Source: Flavobacteriales bacterium (lineage in GTDB: Bacteria; Bacteroidota; Bacteroidia; Flavobacteriales_F; PHOS-HE28). From it: a stretch of DNA of 64,000 nucleotides. Positions 18,100 to 27,097 of this stretch are shown in pieces. The translations under genes and the position numbers were made by a program. Position 1 is the stretch's first letter. Every line of letters starts with the position of its first letter. The notes under the pieces are model-generated. The model did not search any database. It was not told the origin of the DNA and was given only the letters and a program-made list of their open reading frames with translations. Location of the stretch: positions 186,001 through 250,000 of the forward strand of contig JACJZI010000005.1 in assembly GCA_020635655.1 (NCBI GenBank). The letters are read 5' to 3'.

Positions 18100-19566
18100 C
18101 TATGGGCGGTACGTGAAGGTGAAGAAGGTCCGGTAGCCGGCAATGGTCGCATCCACCGGCTGGACCAGGTCGGAACCGTACGGATAATAGCGAAGTGTCC
18201 GTTGGTCGTAGGTCATGGTCAGGTCCAGGGATACATGCAGACGCCGATAGCCGATACCCAGCGCATAGCGAGTCAGGGGCAGCCCATGCCGAGGGTCGTC
18301 CTTCACGAACGGGTCCTGCCGATAGGCCCAACCCCCCCGTGCATACCAGGGCCCGAAGCGCCATTCCGTGCCGATCCGCACGTTGTGCGTGGCCTGGAAC
18401 ACATCCTTGATCCGGGTGTTCTCCACGGAGAAATCATAATCGTCTATCTGGCTGCGGCTTTGTCGGAAGCGCATCGCCCGGAAGTCGGCGTATTCGTAGT
18501 CCATGCTCACCGTGCCATGGGCGCCGGCCAGATAGGCCGCGGATACCATCGTCCGCCAGGGGGTGCGGATGCGATAGGCATAACTGCCGTCCGGTGAGTC
18601 CTGGGACCACGAGGTGCCATCCACAAGGTCGCTCGTGATCGATGCCGTATACGCATCGTTCATCGCATAGAAGGCCGGGCTGTGGAACGCGATGCCGGCC
18701 CGGAAACGATCGGTGAAGCGCCCCACCGCGCCCACCTTGAAGTCGACGCCGCTCCCGCGGATGGTCAGGGCCTCCTCCCACGTGAAGTGCTGGAGGTTGT
18801 CATTCGGGTCCACCGCGGTCTCCGTGTGCTTCGTGCGCTGGTCCAGACGGGAGCCCAATATGCCGATGGAGGCACCGATGTACACCTTGTCGGCATAGTT
18901 GGTCGCATAAAAGATGCTCGTATTGCTGTTCGATCCCGTGGAGGTGATCGTGTGTTCCTGGTCCACCGGTGTGCCGTCGGGGTTCGCCCCCTGGTAGGTG
19001 TTCGCGACGGTGTCCAGGGGATCGATCAGGTAGGTATCCCATGCGAGACCCGCCGTGAAGGGATAGCTGTCATAGAGCGAGCCACTCGGTGTCCCGTTCG
19101 CCTGCCGGACGAACTGCTGGACCAAACTGGTCGACACATGGTCCGCCCGAGCGGTCCGTGCGAGGTTGAAGCCGGCGGTGCGGTCGTACACCACGCCGAA
19201 GGTGCTCCCATGGAACTCGGACCCTTCCTTGGCACCGAAATGGAGCGCGAGTGAAAGGTTGTTGAAATAGAGCTGTTCCGTGGTATTGTCCGCGCGGGTG
19301 CCGTAGTGCGTGGCGCGTGCGTCCATCACCTCAAGGGCTGGGGTCAGGCTCAGTTCCGTGGTCTGGTACAGGCCCATGCCGCCCGGATTCACGTACAGTG
19401 CACCGGGGTCGGCCCCGAGCGCACCGAAGGCGCCGCCCAAGGCCATGCTGCGCGCCGAGCCGCCCGGTTCCATGTAGGAGGTCCGCAAAGCATCCTCCTC
19501 GTTCTGGGCGCAAAGTGCTGCGGCCAGGAAAAGGACTGGCAGCAGGATGGACCGCTCCCGGAACAT
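18100..19566 (-). CDS. OmpP1/FadL-like outer-membrane transport protein
   Basis: A 488-residue outer-membrane beta-barrel protein. After the signal peptide (LLPVLFLAAALCAQ) comes the family signature GGSARSMALGGAFGALGADPGALYVNPGGMGLY, the N-terminal plug/first strand of Bacteroidota OmpP1/FadL/TodX homologues. The rest alternates amphipathic strands and ends YRTFFTFTYRP. FadL proteins import hydrophobic compounds; the substrate here is unknown. The ATG at 19566 is preferred over a TTG ten codons upstream. It lies 26 bases downstream of the Gly/Tyr-rich lipoprotein gene, and the two are likely one transcript. Confidence 0.85.
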   Translation of the reverse strand: MFRERSILLPVLFLAAALCAQNEEDALRTSYMEPGGSARSMALGGAFGALGADPGALYVNPGGMGLYQTTELSLTPALEVMDARATHYGTRADNTTEQLYFNNLSLALHFGAKEGSEFHGSTFGVVYDRTAGFNLARTARADHVSTSLVQQFVRQANGTPSGSLYDSYPFTAGLAWDTYLIDPLDTVANTYQGANPDGTPVDQEHTITSTGSNSNTSIFYATNYADKVYIGASIGILGSRLDQRTKHTETAVDPNDNLQHFTWEEALTIRGSGVDFKVGAVGRFTDRFRAGIAFHSPAFYAMNDAYTASITSDLVDGTSWSQDSPDGSYAYRIRTPWRTMVSAAYLAGAHGTVSMDYEYADFRAMRFRQSRSQIDDYDFSVENTRIKDVFQATHNVRIGTEWRFGPWYARGGWAYRQDPFVKDDPRHGLPLTRYALGIGYRRLHVSLDLTMTYDQRTLRYYPYGSDLVQPVDATIAGYRTFFTFTYRP

Positions 19567-19592
19567 CAATGTCCTATTTCGATGGACCTGCC

Positions 19593-20537
19593 TCAACGGC
19601 GGTGGCCGGTATTGCCGCCCGATCCCCCTGTTGATGGCGCACTGCGTGAGGGGCTCGCCGGTGATGGTGAGGAGCTGTCGTTGCCAAGACCGCGCCCGGG
19701 CGAGGTCCTTGCGGGGTGTTCTTCGACCGCTGGGCTCGATCGGCCCTCATGACGTTCCATGCGCGGCATTGTGCGGACAGGGGATGGACGACGCTGCAGT
19801 TCCGGTCGCTGGGCAGCGTTCGGGTACAACCGGATCCGTTCACCGACCGGTGGCGTCATATGTGTCGTGGACGTGGTCCCTGAGCCCGCACCATCGGTCA
19901 GTGATGGGCGATGGCCCACATAGTGACCATTCCCGGTCGTGCCGCCATCGGACACATAGATGGGTGTGCCGTACCAACTGCCCGGTCCGTAGTAGCCATA
20001 ACCACAATAGGAGCCATAGCCGCTGTAGTACCCACTGTAATATCCGCCGTACGGCCAATAGCTGCCGTATCCATAGGAATACGGATATCCCCATCCCGAA
20101 TAGGGCGAATTCCATCCGGAATAGTAGGGATCGTACCATCCGCCATAGGGGCTGTTGTACCCATAGTAGAGGCTACCGTAGGGGGAGCCGTAGTAACCGC
20201 CAAGGCCAAGGCCCATTCCGAACCCGAACCGACCGTAATTGTAGTAGTACGGATCGTTGTAGGTCATGTCGTAGTAGCCGCGTCCATTGGCGTAGGTCTT
20301 CGCCTCGCCGGCGTCATAGTAATCCTCGGTATCCACATCAGCGGGTGCCGAGCGTTCCTCCTTGGTCGGAGCGGGTTCCTCTGTCCGGGCCGCACGGACG
20401 GGCGCGGCCTCCGCGCGGTCGTATACCGGATCATGCACATCCGAGGTCGCCAATGTCCCTGCGCACCCCGACAGCACCAGTACCAGCGCCGCCAGGATCG
20501 GAGGTGTGTTCACAAGGTGAGCGGTACGTTCCATCAT
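19593..20537 (-). CDS. Gly/Tyr/Ser-rich lipoprotein
   Basis: A 314-residue lipoprotein: hydrophobic signal LAALVLVLSGC with the lipobox Cys at residue 25. Residues of about 30-75 are Ala/Glu/Pro-rich. Residues of about 85-205 are made almost wholly of Tyr, Gly, Ser, Pro and Trp in short repeats (YYGSPYGSLYYGY, GWYDPYYSGW, YYSGYYSGYGSY). The C-terminal 100 residues are Arg/Pro/Ser-rich and probably disordered. Such proteins next to the OmpP1 and proS genes recur in Bacteroidota and are sometimes misnamed vitellogenin-like or prolyl-tRNA synthetase. Function is unknown; a structural or surface-coating role is conceivable. ATGATG offers two starts. Confidence 0.8.
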   Translation of the reverse strand: MMERTAHLVNTPPILAALVLVLSGCAGTLATSDVHDPVYDRAEAAPVRAARTEEPAPTKEERSAPADVDTEDYYDAGEAKTYANGRGYYDMTYNDPYYYNYGRFGFGMGLGLGGYYGSPYGSLYYGYNSPYGGWYDPYYSGWNSPYSGWGYPYSYGYGSYWPYGGYYSGYYSGYGSYCGYGYYGPGSWYGTPIYVSDGGTTGNGHYVGHRPSLTDGAGSGTTSTTHMTPPVGERIRLYPNAAQRPELQRRPSPVRTMPRMERHEGRSSPAVEEHPARTSPGRGLGNDSSSPSPASPSRSAPSTGGSGGNTGHRR

Positions 20538-20572
20538 CGTTCGTTCTATGCCCCGCGCAGGGGCGTGTTGGC

Positions 20573-20580
20573 TACATTTG
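20573..20580 (+). promoter_or_regulatory. Bacteroidota -7 box (TACATTTG) for proS
   Basis: TACATTTG matches TAnnTTTG exactly and ends 38 bases before the TTG start of proS. This supports a start inside the intergenic region rather than in the long upstream open frame. Confidence 0.5.
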
Positions 20581-20596
20581 GCACCCTTTCACGTAT

Positions 20597-20604
20597 CAAA
20601 AATA
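20597..20604 (-). promoter_or_regulatory. Bacteroidota -7 box (TATTTTTG) for the Gly/Tyr-rich lipoprotein
   Basis: Read on the minus strand this is TATTTTTG, an exact TAnnTTTG match, about 59 bases upstream of the lipoprotein start. It lies downstream of the proS box on the opposite strand, so the two promoters face each other and their first transcribed bases overlap. Confidence 0.45.
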
Positions 20605-20618
20605 ATACCAGCTGGGCC

Positions 20619-22088
20619 TTGAGCGACATCCTGACAAAACGTGCGGACGACTATGCCCAGTGGTACAACGATCTGGTGTTGAAGGCCGATCTGGCCGAGC
20701 ACAGTGATGTGCGTGGGTGCATGGTGATCAAGCCGCATGGCTACGCCATCTGGGAGAAGATGCGCGACGCCTTGGACGGCATGTTCAAGGCCACCGGGCA
20801 CGTCAACGCCTATTTCCCGCTCTTCATCCCGCGCAGCTATTTCGCCCGGGAGGCCAGTCATGTGGAGGGGTTCGCCAAGGAATGTGCCGTGGTCACGCAC
20901 TACCGGCTCAAGAGCGATCCGGAGAAGGGCATCGTGGTGGACCCGGAGGCGAAGCTCGAGGAGGAACTGGTGGTGCGGCCAACGAGCGAGACCATCATCT
21001 GGAACACCTACAAGGGCTGGATCAAGAGCTACCGCGACCTGCCCCTGCTGGTGAACCAATGGGCCAACGTGGTCCGGTGGGAGATGCGTACGCGCCTGTT
21101 CCTGCGCACGGCCGAGTTCCTCTGGCAGGAAGGCCATACCGCCCATGCCACCAGGCAGGACGCGGAGGAGGAGACCATGCGCATGCTCGATGTGTACGCG
21201 AATTTCGCGGAGGAGTGGCTGGCGATGCCGGTGATCAAGGGCGTGAAGACGGAGAGCGAGCGCTTCGCCGGTGCGGAGGATACCTATTGCATCGAGGCGT
21301 TGATGCAGGACGGCAAGGCCCTGCAGGCAGGTACATCGCACTTCCTCGGTCAGAACTTCGCGAAGGCCTTCGATGTGGTGTTCACCAACCGCGAGAACCG
21401 TCAGGAGCATGTCTGGGCGACCAGCTGGGGCGTGAGCACACGCCTGATGGGCGCCCTGATCATGACACACAGCGATGATCACGGACTGGTCCTCCCTCCG
21501 AAGCTCGCTCCGGTGCAGGTGGTCGTGGTGCCCATCTCCAAGAACAGCGAGCAGCTCACGGCCATCACCCGACATGTGCAACCCATCCTGCGGTCGCTGC
21601 GCGAACGCGGCATCACCGTGAAGTACGACGATGACGACACCAAGAAGCCCGGTTGGAAGTTCGCGGAATACGAGTTCAAGGGATATCCGGTGCGGATCGC
21701 CATCGGTCCACGCGACCTGGAGAACGGCACCGTGGAGGTGGCTCGCCGCGACACGCTGGAGAAGGAGATCCTCCGGATGACCGACCTGGCCGAGAAGATC
21801 GAGCACCTGCTCCAGGCCATCCAGTCGAACCTTTACGAGAAGGCCCTCCAGTTCCGGGAGGAACATACCAGGGCCGTGGACGGCTACGCGGAGTTCAAGC
21901 AGGCGATCGATGAAGGGGGCTTCATCCTCGCCCATTGGGACGGCACCGAAGCGACCGAGGCACGCATCAAGGAGGAGACAAAGGCCACGATCCGATGCAT
22001 CCCGCTATCGGGCGATCCCACTCCGGGCAAGTGCATGGTGACCGGCGCGCCCAGCGCACGACGCGTGATCTTTGCACGGGCCTATTGA
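20619..22088 (+). CDS. proS: Prolyl-tRNA synthetase, archaeal/eukaryal-like (type 3)
   Basis: A 489-residue class II synthetase that charges tRNA(Pro). The motifs are clear: FPLFIPRSYF, the motif 2 region VVRPTSETIIWNTYKGWI...RWEMRTRLFLRTAEFLWQEGHTAH, and motif 3 ending WATSWGVSTRLMGALIMTHSDD. The anticodon-binding domain (VQVVVVPI...) and the C-terminal zinc-binding-like domain of the short type follow; the large editing insertion of E. coli ProRS is absent. No ATG lies at the expected N-terminus; TTG at 20619 (reading MSDILTKRADDYAQWYNDLV) aligns with the usual start and sits 38 bases after a -7 box. The upstream open frame is antisense to the lipoprotein. Confidence 0.95.
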   Translation: MSDILTKRADDYAQWYNDLVLKADLAEHSDVRGCMVIKPHGYAIWEKMRDALDGMFKATGHVNAYFPLFIPRSYFAREASHVEGFAKECAVVTHYRLKSDPEKGIVVDPEAKLEEELVVRPTSETIIWNTYKGWIKSYRDLPLLVNQWANVVRWEMRTRLFLRTAEFLWQEGHTAHATRQDAEEETMRMLDVYANFAEEWLAMPVIKGVKTESERFAGAEDTYCIEALMQDGKALQAGTSHFLGQNFAKAFDVVFTNRENRQEHVWATSWGVSTRLMGALIMTHSDDHGLVLPPKLAPVQVVVVPISKNSEQLTAITRHVQPILRSLRERGITVKYDDDDTKKPGWKFAEYEFKGYPVRIAIGPRDLENGTVEVARRDTLEKEILRMTDLAEKIEHLLQAIQSNLYEKALQFREEHTRAVDGYAEFKQAIDEGGFILAHWDGTEATEARIKEETKATIRCIPLSGDPTPGKCMVTGAPSARRVIFARAY

Positions 22089-22091
22089 CGC

Positions 22092-22793
22092 ATGACCAAG
22101 AAGAAGACACCGGCACCCCGGGACATGGTCCTTGACCTGCTCAAGGGCAAGTCGGTCCTGAAACAGGACATCTTCCAGATCACCCGGGACACCTTCGTCC
22201 TGTTGAAGGAGGTGGTGCAGGAGATCGCTGCCGACCTGGGTGCCGCGATGGCGAAGGTGGATGAACGGGTCACCATCCAATACCGGGACAAAGGGGAGAT
22301 GGCGTGTGAGCTGAAGGTGGCCGGGGATGTGATCATCTTCCATATGCACACCAATGTGTTCCGGTTGGAACAGAGCAATAGTCTGTGGAGGAACACCTAC
22401 CTGGAGGAGGACGAGATGCGCGGCTACTTCGGCGTCATCAACATGTACAACTTCCTCAGCGACTCGTTCACCTACAACCGTGGGAACGACCTGGGCTACC
22501 TGGTGGCGCGGCTTTTCATCAACAAGGACCGCCACTACTACATGCAGGGCAAGCGGCAGCTCGGTTTTCTCTACAACGACCTTCCCGGTGCCGTCCTCGA
22601 CCGCGATCACCTGAAGGCCTTGCTCTGGTCCGTGATCATCTATGTGATCGATTTCGACCTGCTGACCCCGCCATACGACGCGGTGAACCAGGTGACCGTG
22701 AGCGAGATGAACGAGCTGAATGCGAACCTCCAGCTCAGCACGGGAAAGCGACTGGGTTTCCGCTTTCAGGCGGACATGGACGACATCCTCTAG
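22092..22793 (+). CDS. Conserved Bacteroidota hypothetical protein
   Basis: A 233-residue soluble protein without signal peptide. It begins with a Lys/Pro-rich tip, then an alpha-helical region (DMVLDLLKGKSVLKQDIFQITRDTFVLLKEVVQEIAADL) and a mixed alpha/beta body with conserved-looking motifs DVIIFHMHTNVFRL, GYFGVINMYNFLSDSFTYNR and DLGYLVARLFINKD. I recognise it only as a conserved hypothetical; no catalytic motif is evident. It starts three bases after the proS stop and ends at a terminator, so it is co-transcribed with proS. Confidence 0.8.
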   Translation: MTKKKTPAPRDMVLDLLKGKSVLKQDIFQITRDTFVLLKEVVQEIAADLGAAMAKVDERVTIQYRDKGEMACELKVAGDVIIFHMHTNVFRLEQSNSLWRNTYLEEDEMRGYFGVINMYNFLSDSFTYNRGNDLGYLVARLFINKDRHYYMQGKRQLGFLYNDLPGAVLDRDHLKALLWSVIIYVIDFDLLTPPYDAVNQVTVSEMNELNANLQLSTGKRLGFRFQADMDDIL

Positions 22794-22795
22794 CA

Positions 22796-22824
22796 GGCGC
22801 CGGGGCGGCGCCGTGCCCTTTTTT
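22796..22824 (+). terminator. Rho-independent terminator after the proS unit
   Basis: Stem GGCGCC (22796-22801) and GGCGCC (22807-22812) with a 5-base loop, followed after six bases by a run of six Ts (22819-22824). It lies between convergent genes; the T-run reaches the stop of the minus-strand T9SS gene. Confidence 0.7.
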
Positions 22825-25800
22825 CATGGCCGCAGGAGCGTCACCGGCCCTTCCATGCGGGAAGGGAACTTGATCAGATAGATGCCCTGGGCCAGAGGGC
22901 GAAGGTCGACCAGGGCGGATCCGCGCGCACCGGTCACTACATGCATGATACGGCGACCGGTCCTGTCCAGAACGTCGAATCCCGGCGGTACGCCGCCCCC
23001 GTTCACATCCACGCGATAAAGCCCCTCGGGGTCGAGCATGGACACGACAGGCCCAACGATGCCCTGCTGTTCATCGAGGCCCACGGGGAATGTCACGCAG
23101 AACGGAGTGCTCTCATCCGTGGCGAAGGCGCCCCCGTTCGCCAACTGGCCCTGTCCGGTGCTGCTCAGCCCATAGGAACCAGGGCCATTGTCACAGCAAA
23201 GTCCATCCCCGTATGCATCATAGATCGTGAAGGTGTAGCAACCGTCGGGCAGGCAGAACTGTTGATCGATCGAGGCACCCGTGGAGAGGCCGGCATAGGG
23301 TCCGCCGGAGGCCACCACGGCACCGTTCCCATCGGTGATCTCCCAGGAGGTCTCTCCGGGATAGTCGTCCAGGAGCAGCGTGAGGTCGAGCACGTTCGGT
23401 CCCACCGAAACGGGGACCAGGACGGTGGCGGTGTCGCTCCCGAACGCATTGGATACGATCAGGGAGACCGGATAGGTGCCGGGTCCTGGGAACACCACGT
23501 CTGGCGCCGCTTCCGTGCTCGTGGCCGGGCTGCCGTTGGCAAAGGACCACGACCAACCCGGAGCGGCGTCCAGGGAGGCATCCTGGAAGTGCACGGCCTC
23601 CCCGGCGCAGATCGTCGTGCTCCCGAACGCGATGGCGGCGACTGGGGCGGAGGTGGTGGGCACGAATACCGGCGTTCGCCAGATGCCCCGGCCGAACGTG
23701 GCGGCATAGAGCGCGTTCTCAGCGGTGTCGAGCTCCAGTTCGGTGATGATCGCAGGTGGCATACCCTGTCCGAACGGCTGCCAGATGCCGAGCTGGTCGT
23801 CTCTGTAATACACACCGAGGTCCGTGCCGGCATAGATGCCGTTGTTCGCACCGGAAAGAACGATCGTGTTCGCCGGTACGTTGGGCAGGTTGGCGGAAAT
23901 GTTGGTCCATGCGTCCCCACCATCATGGCTCTCGAAGGCCTTCTCCCCGTCGCTGTATCCGGAAAGGGTCACGAACACGTGCATCGCATCCATGGGGTCG
24001 ACGGTGATCGCGGTCACGCTCAGATCGGGAAGGCCGTTGTCAGCGGGTTGCCAGGAGGTGCCGCCGTCGGTCGTACGGCGCATCCAGGCGTCGTTGCAGA
24101 AGTAGATCACCTGGTCGTCCGATGGCGCGATCGCGATGGCGCGTACGTTGCGCGTCGTGTTGAAATTCGAGATCTTGCTCCAGTTGCTGCCGCGGTCATG
24201 AGTGATCCATAGATTGTTGTAGCCGGCCACCAGCGTGAACGGGTCCTGCGGGTCCATCACATAGGGCGTCACCCAACCGCCATCCTCGGTGATCGATGAG
24301 GAGATGTTCCCCTTCGACTGCCAGGCGTTCATGGTGCGGAAGAGCGAGCCGTTCTGGGAACTTCCGTACTGGACCTGGGCATCCGTAGGGTCGATGATCC
24401 CCTCCATCCCATCGGCGCCCTGCACGTGGGTCCAGGTCCCATTGTCCAGGAGGTTCATGCCATTGTCCTGCGCGCCTGTGATCACTTGCTCGAGGCCCGG
24501 TTGCGACACGCCCAACCGGTAGCATTGCATGATGCCCAGGCCCGCGCTCAGGTCGTCCCAATCGTCCCCTCCATCGGTACTGCGGAACACGCCTCCATCG
24601 GAGCCGCAATAAAGCCTGCCGCTGAACGATGCGAGCGCATGGATGTCGGCATGCGTGTAGCCCACGGTGGAGGGATAGGTCCAATGCGACTTGATCGTCC
24701 AGGTCGTTCCTCCGTTCCCACTTCGCCACACGTTCACGCCGCCCACATACACGATCTCCGCGTTGATCGGGTCGGCGGTCAGGGCGATGTCGTACCAGCA
24801 CTGACCTCCACTGTCGCCTCCGTTCTGCTGATACCCGAACAGGTTCGGTGCGCTCGAGCGCAGGGTGAACCCGGAACCGCTGTCCGTGCTGCGGTACAGG
24901 CCCTCGAATCCGCTGTCGTCCTCGCGGCCGCAGAGGAGGTAGACCATCCCGGGATCGGCCGCGGAAACAGCGATGGCCATGCGGTTCACGTCGCCGGCCG
25001 GTGGCACGCCGGTGATCACCGGGGCAAAGCTGGCCCCGCCATCGGTACTGCGGAAGAACTGGTCCGTGCAGGCGTATACGATCGTCGGGTCGCCGGGCTT
25101 GTACTCCACGTCATAGCTCGAGCCAGCAAGGCGCTGGGTCCAGGTGGCGCCGCCATCGGTGGTCTGCCAGATCCCGCTGTTGGTGGCGCAGAGCAGGGTC
25201 TGCGGGTCGGTCGGGTGCATGATCAGCCGGCGCGTGGTGCGTGTCAAGGTCTGTGGCCAGTCCAATCCCGTGGTGTTCCAGGTGGCCCCGCCATCGGTGC
25301 TCTTCAGCACGCCCAGTGCGTAGGTGTCGCCACCGTCGCCGTCGCCCGTGGCGATGTAGATCGTGCTGCTGTTCGCGGGATCGATCGCGATGTCGCTCAC
25401 GCCGACCGGTGGCAAGTCCAGCAGCATGGCCGTCCAGTTGAGGCCGTCATCCTGGCTGCGCCAAAGCCCTCCGGACGGGGAACCCACGTAGATCGTGGCC
25501 GGGTCATTGGGGTCCTCGACCACGCAATTGACGCGGCCATTGCCAGGGTTGAAGCTGATGGAGGTCCAACTCCGCGGGCCGAGCTCGGTCCAACTGGCCG
25601 ACTTCATCCGCGGCAGGGACGGAGCGGACCGTCGCACACGCACGGCATGGGCGTATGCGGCCAGGTCGGGCAGGTCACCACTGGGATACACGCGGGGAGC
25701 GAGGAACGCATCGAGCCGCATCAGTTGTTTGTAACCCTTGCCCTTCTCGTGCTGACGCCCCTGCCAATGCTGATCGAACCCGGCCTTCAGGTGGTACCAA

Positions 25801-25901
25801 TCCATGTCGGTCCGGTCCAGGTCGTTCACCCAATTTTGGGCATGGGCCGCAGGGGTGATGCATGGGAACAGGACCGACAGGAGGAGATGGCGTGGGCGCA
25901 T
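22824..25901 (-). CDS. Large T9SS-secreted Asp-box (sortilin/BNR-like) protein with PKD domain
   Basis: A 1025-residue secreted protein. After the signal peptide (LLLSVLFPCITPAAHAQ) comes a beta-propeller region with many Asp-box repeats of the form S/T-x-D-x-G-x-x-W: RSQDDGLNW, STDGGATW, TTDGGATW, STDGGASF, STDGGDDW, TTDGGTSW and others, as in sortilin/VPS10 and BNR proteins. Around residue 800 a PKD-like domain follows (GSTTICAGEAVHFQDAS...PGTYPVSLIVSN). A segment with C-D-N-G-P-G-S-Y next is typical of Bacteroidota surface proteins. The last 80 residues look like a type A T9SS sorting domain (LYRVDVNGGG...VLDRTGRRI...LAQGIYLIKF). The ATG at 25901 lies six bases after a -7 box. Confidence 0.88.
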   Translation of the reverse strand: MRPRHLLLSVLFPCITPAAHAQNWVNDLDRTDMDWYHLKAGFDQHWQGRQHEKGKGYKQLMRLDAFLAPRVYPSGDLPDLAAYAHAVRVRRSAPSLPRMKSASWTELGPRSWTSISFNPGNGRVNCVVEDPNDPATIYVGSPSGGLWRSQDDGLNWTAMLLDLPPVGVSDIAIDPANSSTIYIATGDGDGGDTYALGVLKSTDGGATWNTTGLDWPQTLTRTTRRLIMHPTDPQTLLCATNSGIWQTTDGGATWTQRLAGSSYDVEYKPGDPTIVYACTDQFFRSTDGGASFAPVITGVPPAGDVNRMAIAVSAADPGMVYLLCGREDDSGFEGLYRSTDSGSGFTLRSSAPNLFGYQQNGGDSGGQCWYDIALTADPINAEIVYVGGVNVWRSGNGGTTWTIKSHWTYPSTVGYTHADIHALASFSGRLYCGSDGGVFRSTDGGDDWDDLSAGLGIMQCYRLGVSQPGLEQVITGAQDNGMNLLDNGTWTHVQGADGMEGIIDPTDAQVQYGSSQNGSLFRTMNAWQSKGNISSSITEDGGWVTPYVMDPQDPFTLVAGYNNLWITHDRGSNWSKISNFNTTRNVRAIAIAPSDDQVIYFCNDAWMRRTTDGGTSWQPADNGLPDLSVTAITVDPMDAMHVFVTLSGYSDGEKAFESHDGGDAWTNISANLPNVPANTIVLSGANNGIYAGTDLGVYYRDDQLGIWQPFGQGMPPAIITELELDTAENALYAATFGRGIWRTPVFVPTTSAPVAAIAFGSTTICAGEAVHFQDASLDAAPGWSWSFANGSPATSTEAAPDVVFPGPGTYPVSLIVSNAFGSDTATVLVPVSVGPNVLDLTLLLDDYPGETSWEITDGNGAVVASGGPYAGLSTGASIDQQFCLPDGCYTFTIYDAYGDGLCCDNGPGSYGLSSTGQGQLANGGAFATDESTPFCVTFPVGLDEQQGIVGPVVSMLDPEGLYRVDVNGGGVPPGFDVLDRTGRRIMHVVTGARGSALVDLRPLAQGIYLIKFPSRMEGPVTLLRP

Positions 25902-25907
25902 GTACCT

Positions 25908-25915
25908 CAAAGCTA
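25908..25915 (-). promoter_or_regulatory. Bacteroidota -7 box (TAGCTTTG), almost at the start codon
   Basis: On the minus strand TAGCTTTG matches TAnnTTTG exactly and is followed by AGGTAC and then the ATG of the Asp-box gene. The mRNA would have practically no 5' leader. Confidence 0.5.
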
Positions 25916-25970
25916 GTGATGGGGATAGGGTGCGGCTCCACCGCCATGTCGCGGATACCTTCGCGTCGCC

Positions 25971-26645
25971 ATGCACGTTCTCCGCCCGGTACGCACCACC
26001 GACGGTTCCTTCACCCTTCGGAACGAGGGGCTCAACGAGCACTACCACTCCGTGCACGGCGCCGTGCAGGAATCGCGGCACGTGTTCATTCGGAACGGGT
26101 TGCAGGCCATGGGGCTCCCACACATCGATCTCTTGGAGGTGGGCCTTGGCACCGGACTGAACGCCCTGCTCAGCTTCCTGGCCACCCGTGAGCTGCCATG
26201 CTCCGTGCGCTACACCGCATTGGAGCCTTACCCGGTGGGCGCTGACCTGCTACGGGTGATGGACCATTGCGGCGCGACCGGTGTTCCGGAGGTGCGTGAT
26301 CACTTCGAAGCATGGATGAACGCCGGGCCCGATGTGACCATCGCCGTCAGCGAGCGCTTCTGTTTCGTGCGCCTGGAACAACAGGCCGAGACCATCACCC
26401 TGAAGAACGCCATCGATCTGATCTACTTCGATGCATTCGCTCCGGAAAAGCAGCCGGAGCTTTGGACGCAGCCGGTCTTTCAACGCATGTTCGCCACCCT
26501 GCGGCCGGGCGGTATCCTGGTGACCTATTGCGCGAAGGGACAGGTGCGGCGGGACATGGTGGCTGCCGGCTTCGCGGTGGAACGCCTGCCCGGCCCACCG
26601 GGCAAACGCGAGATGCTGCGTGCCCGGAGACCCATGATCACCTGA
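25971..26645 (+). CDS. mnmD: tRNA (5-methylaminomethyl-2-thiouridine)-methyltransferase, MnmD-type
   Basis: A 224-residue SAM-dependent methyltransferase matching the methyltransferase half (MnmC2) of MnmC, here free-standing as MnmD. It completes the mnm5s2U modification at the tRNA wobble position. Visible are HYHSVHGAVQESRHVFI, the SAM-binding loop EVGLGTGLN (56-64) and the family signature YFDAFAPEKQPELWT (about 150-164), then GGILVTYCAKGQVRRDM. No FAD oxidase domain follows. The Nudix gene starts two bases after its stop region, so the two are one unit. The promoter region is divergent from the Asp-box gene. Confidence 0.92.
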   Translation: MHVLRPVRTTDGSFTLRNEGLNEHYHSVHGAVQESRHVFIRNGLQAMGLPHIDLLEVGLGTGLNALLSFLATRELPCSVRYTALEPYPVGADLLRVMDHCGATGVPEVRDHFEAWMNAGPDVTIAVSERFCFVRLEQQAETITLKNAIDLIYFDAFAPEKQPELWTQPVFQRMFATLRPGGILVTYCAKGQVRRDMVAAGFAVERLPGPPGKREMLRARRPMIT

Positions 26646-26647
26646 AC

Positions 26648-27097
26648 ATGGGACGTTTCACCATCCGCGTTTACGGCCTGCTCGTCCATGATGGCCATGT
26701 GCTCGTTGCGGACGAACGGATCAGCGGGCGACCGATCACGAAGTTCCCTGGTGGTGGGTTGGAATATGGCGAAGGGACGAAGGATTGCCTGGTCCGCGAA
26801 GTGCGTGAGGAGATCGGTGTGGAGGCTTCGGATGTGGCGCATTTCTACACCACGGACTTCTTCCAACGCTCCGTCCTCCACGCGGACGAGGTGCAGGTCT
26901 TGTCCATCTATTACACGTTCGATGTGCCGGACCCCGGCATCATCCCCGCCTCGACCGGTCGTGCGCCGGCGTTCCCGGCGGAGGAGGGTGGTGAGCTGTT
27001 CCGGTGGCTTCCTCTGGCTGAAGCGGGCCCGGAGGATGTGTCCCTGCCGATCGATCGGCAGGTCCTTGGAATGCTGCTGGACAGGGAGGCCGTCTAG
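26648..27097 (+). CDS. Nudix hydrolase
   Basis: A 149-residue protein with a complete Nudix box at residues 36-58: G36-x5-E42-x7-R50-E51-V-R-E54-E55-I-G57-V58. These residues bind Mg2+ and cut nucleoside diphosphate-linked compounds. The substrate cannot be told from the sequence. The insert EEGGELFRWLPL near the C-terminus is usual for small Nudix proteins. It follows mnmD in the same transcript. Its stop codon shares the palindrome CTAG with the stop of the convergent gene downstream. Confidence 0.92.
   Translation: MGRFTIRVYGLLVHDGHVLVADERISGRPITKFPGGGLEYGEGTKDCLVREVREEIGVEASDVAHFYTTDFFQRSVLHADEVQVLSIYYTFDVPDPGIIPASTGRAPAFPAEEGGELFRWLPLAEAGPEDVSLPIDRQVLGMLLDREAV

Noticed and set aside
22075..22092. 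-7-like GATCTTTG near the end of proS as a promoter for the next gene
   Set aside because: It lies in coding sequence for the conserved C-terminal residues, and the next gene follows proS by three bases, so co-transcription explains it.
24426..25916. Plus-strand open frame of nearly 500 codons opposite the Asp-box gene
   Set aside because: Antisense to the repeated Asp-box region; its length comes from the GC-rich repeats.
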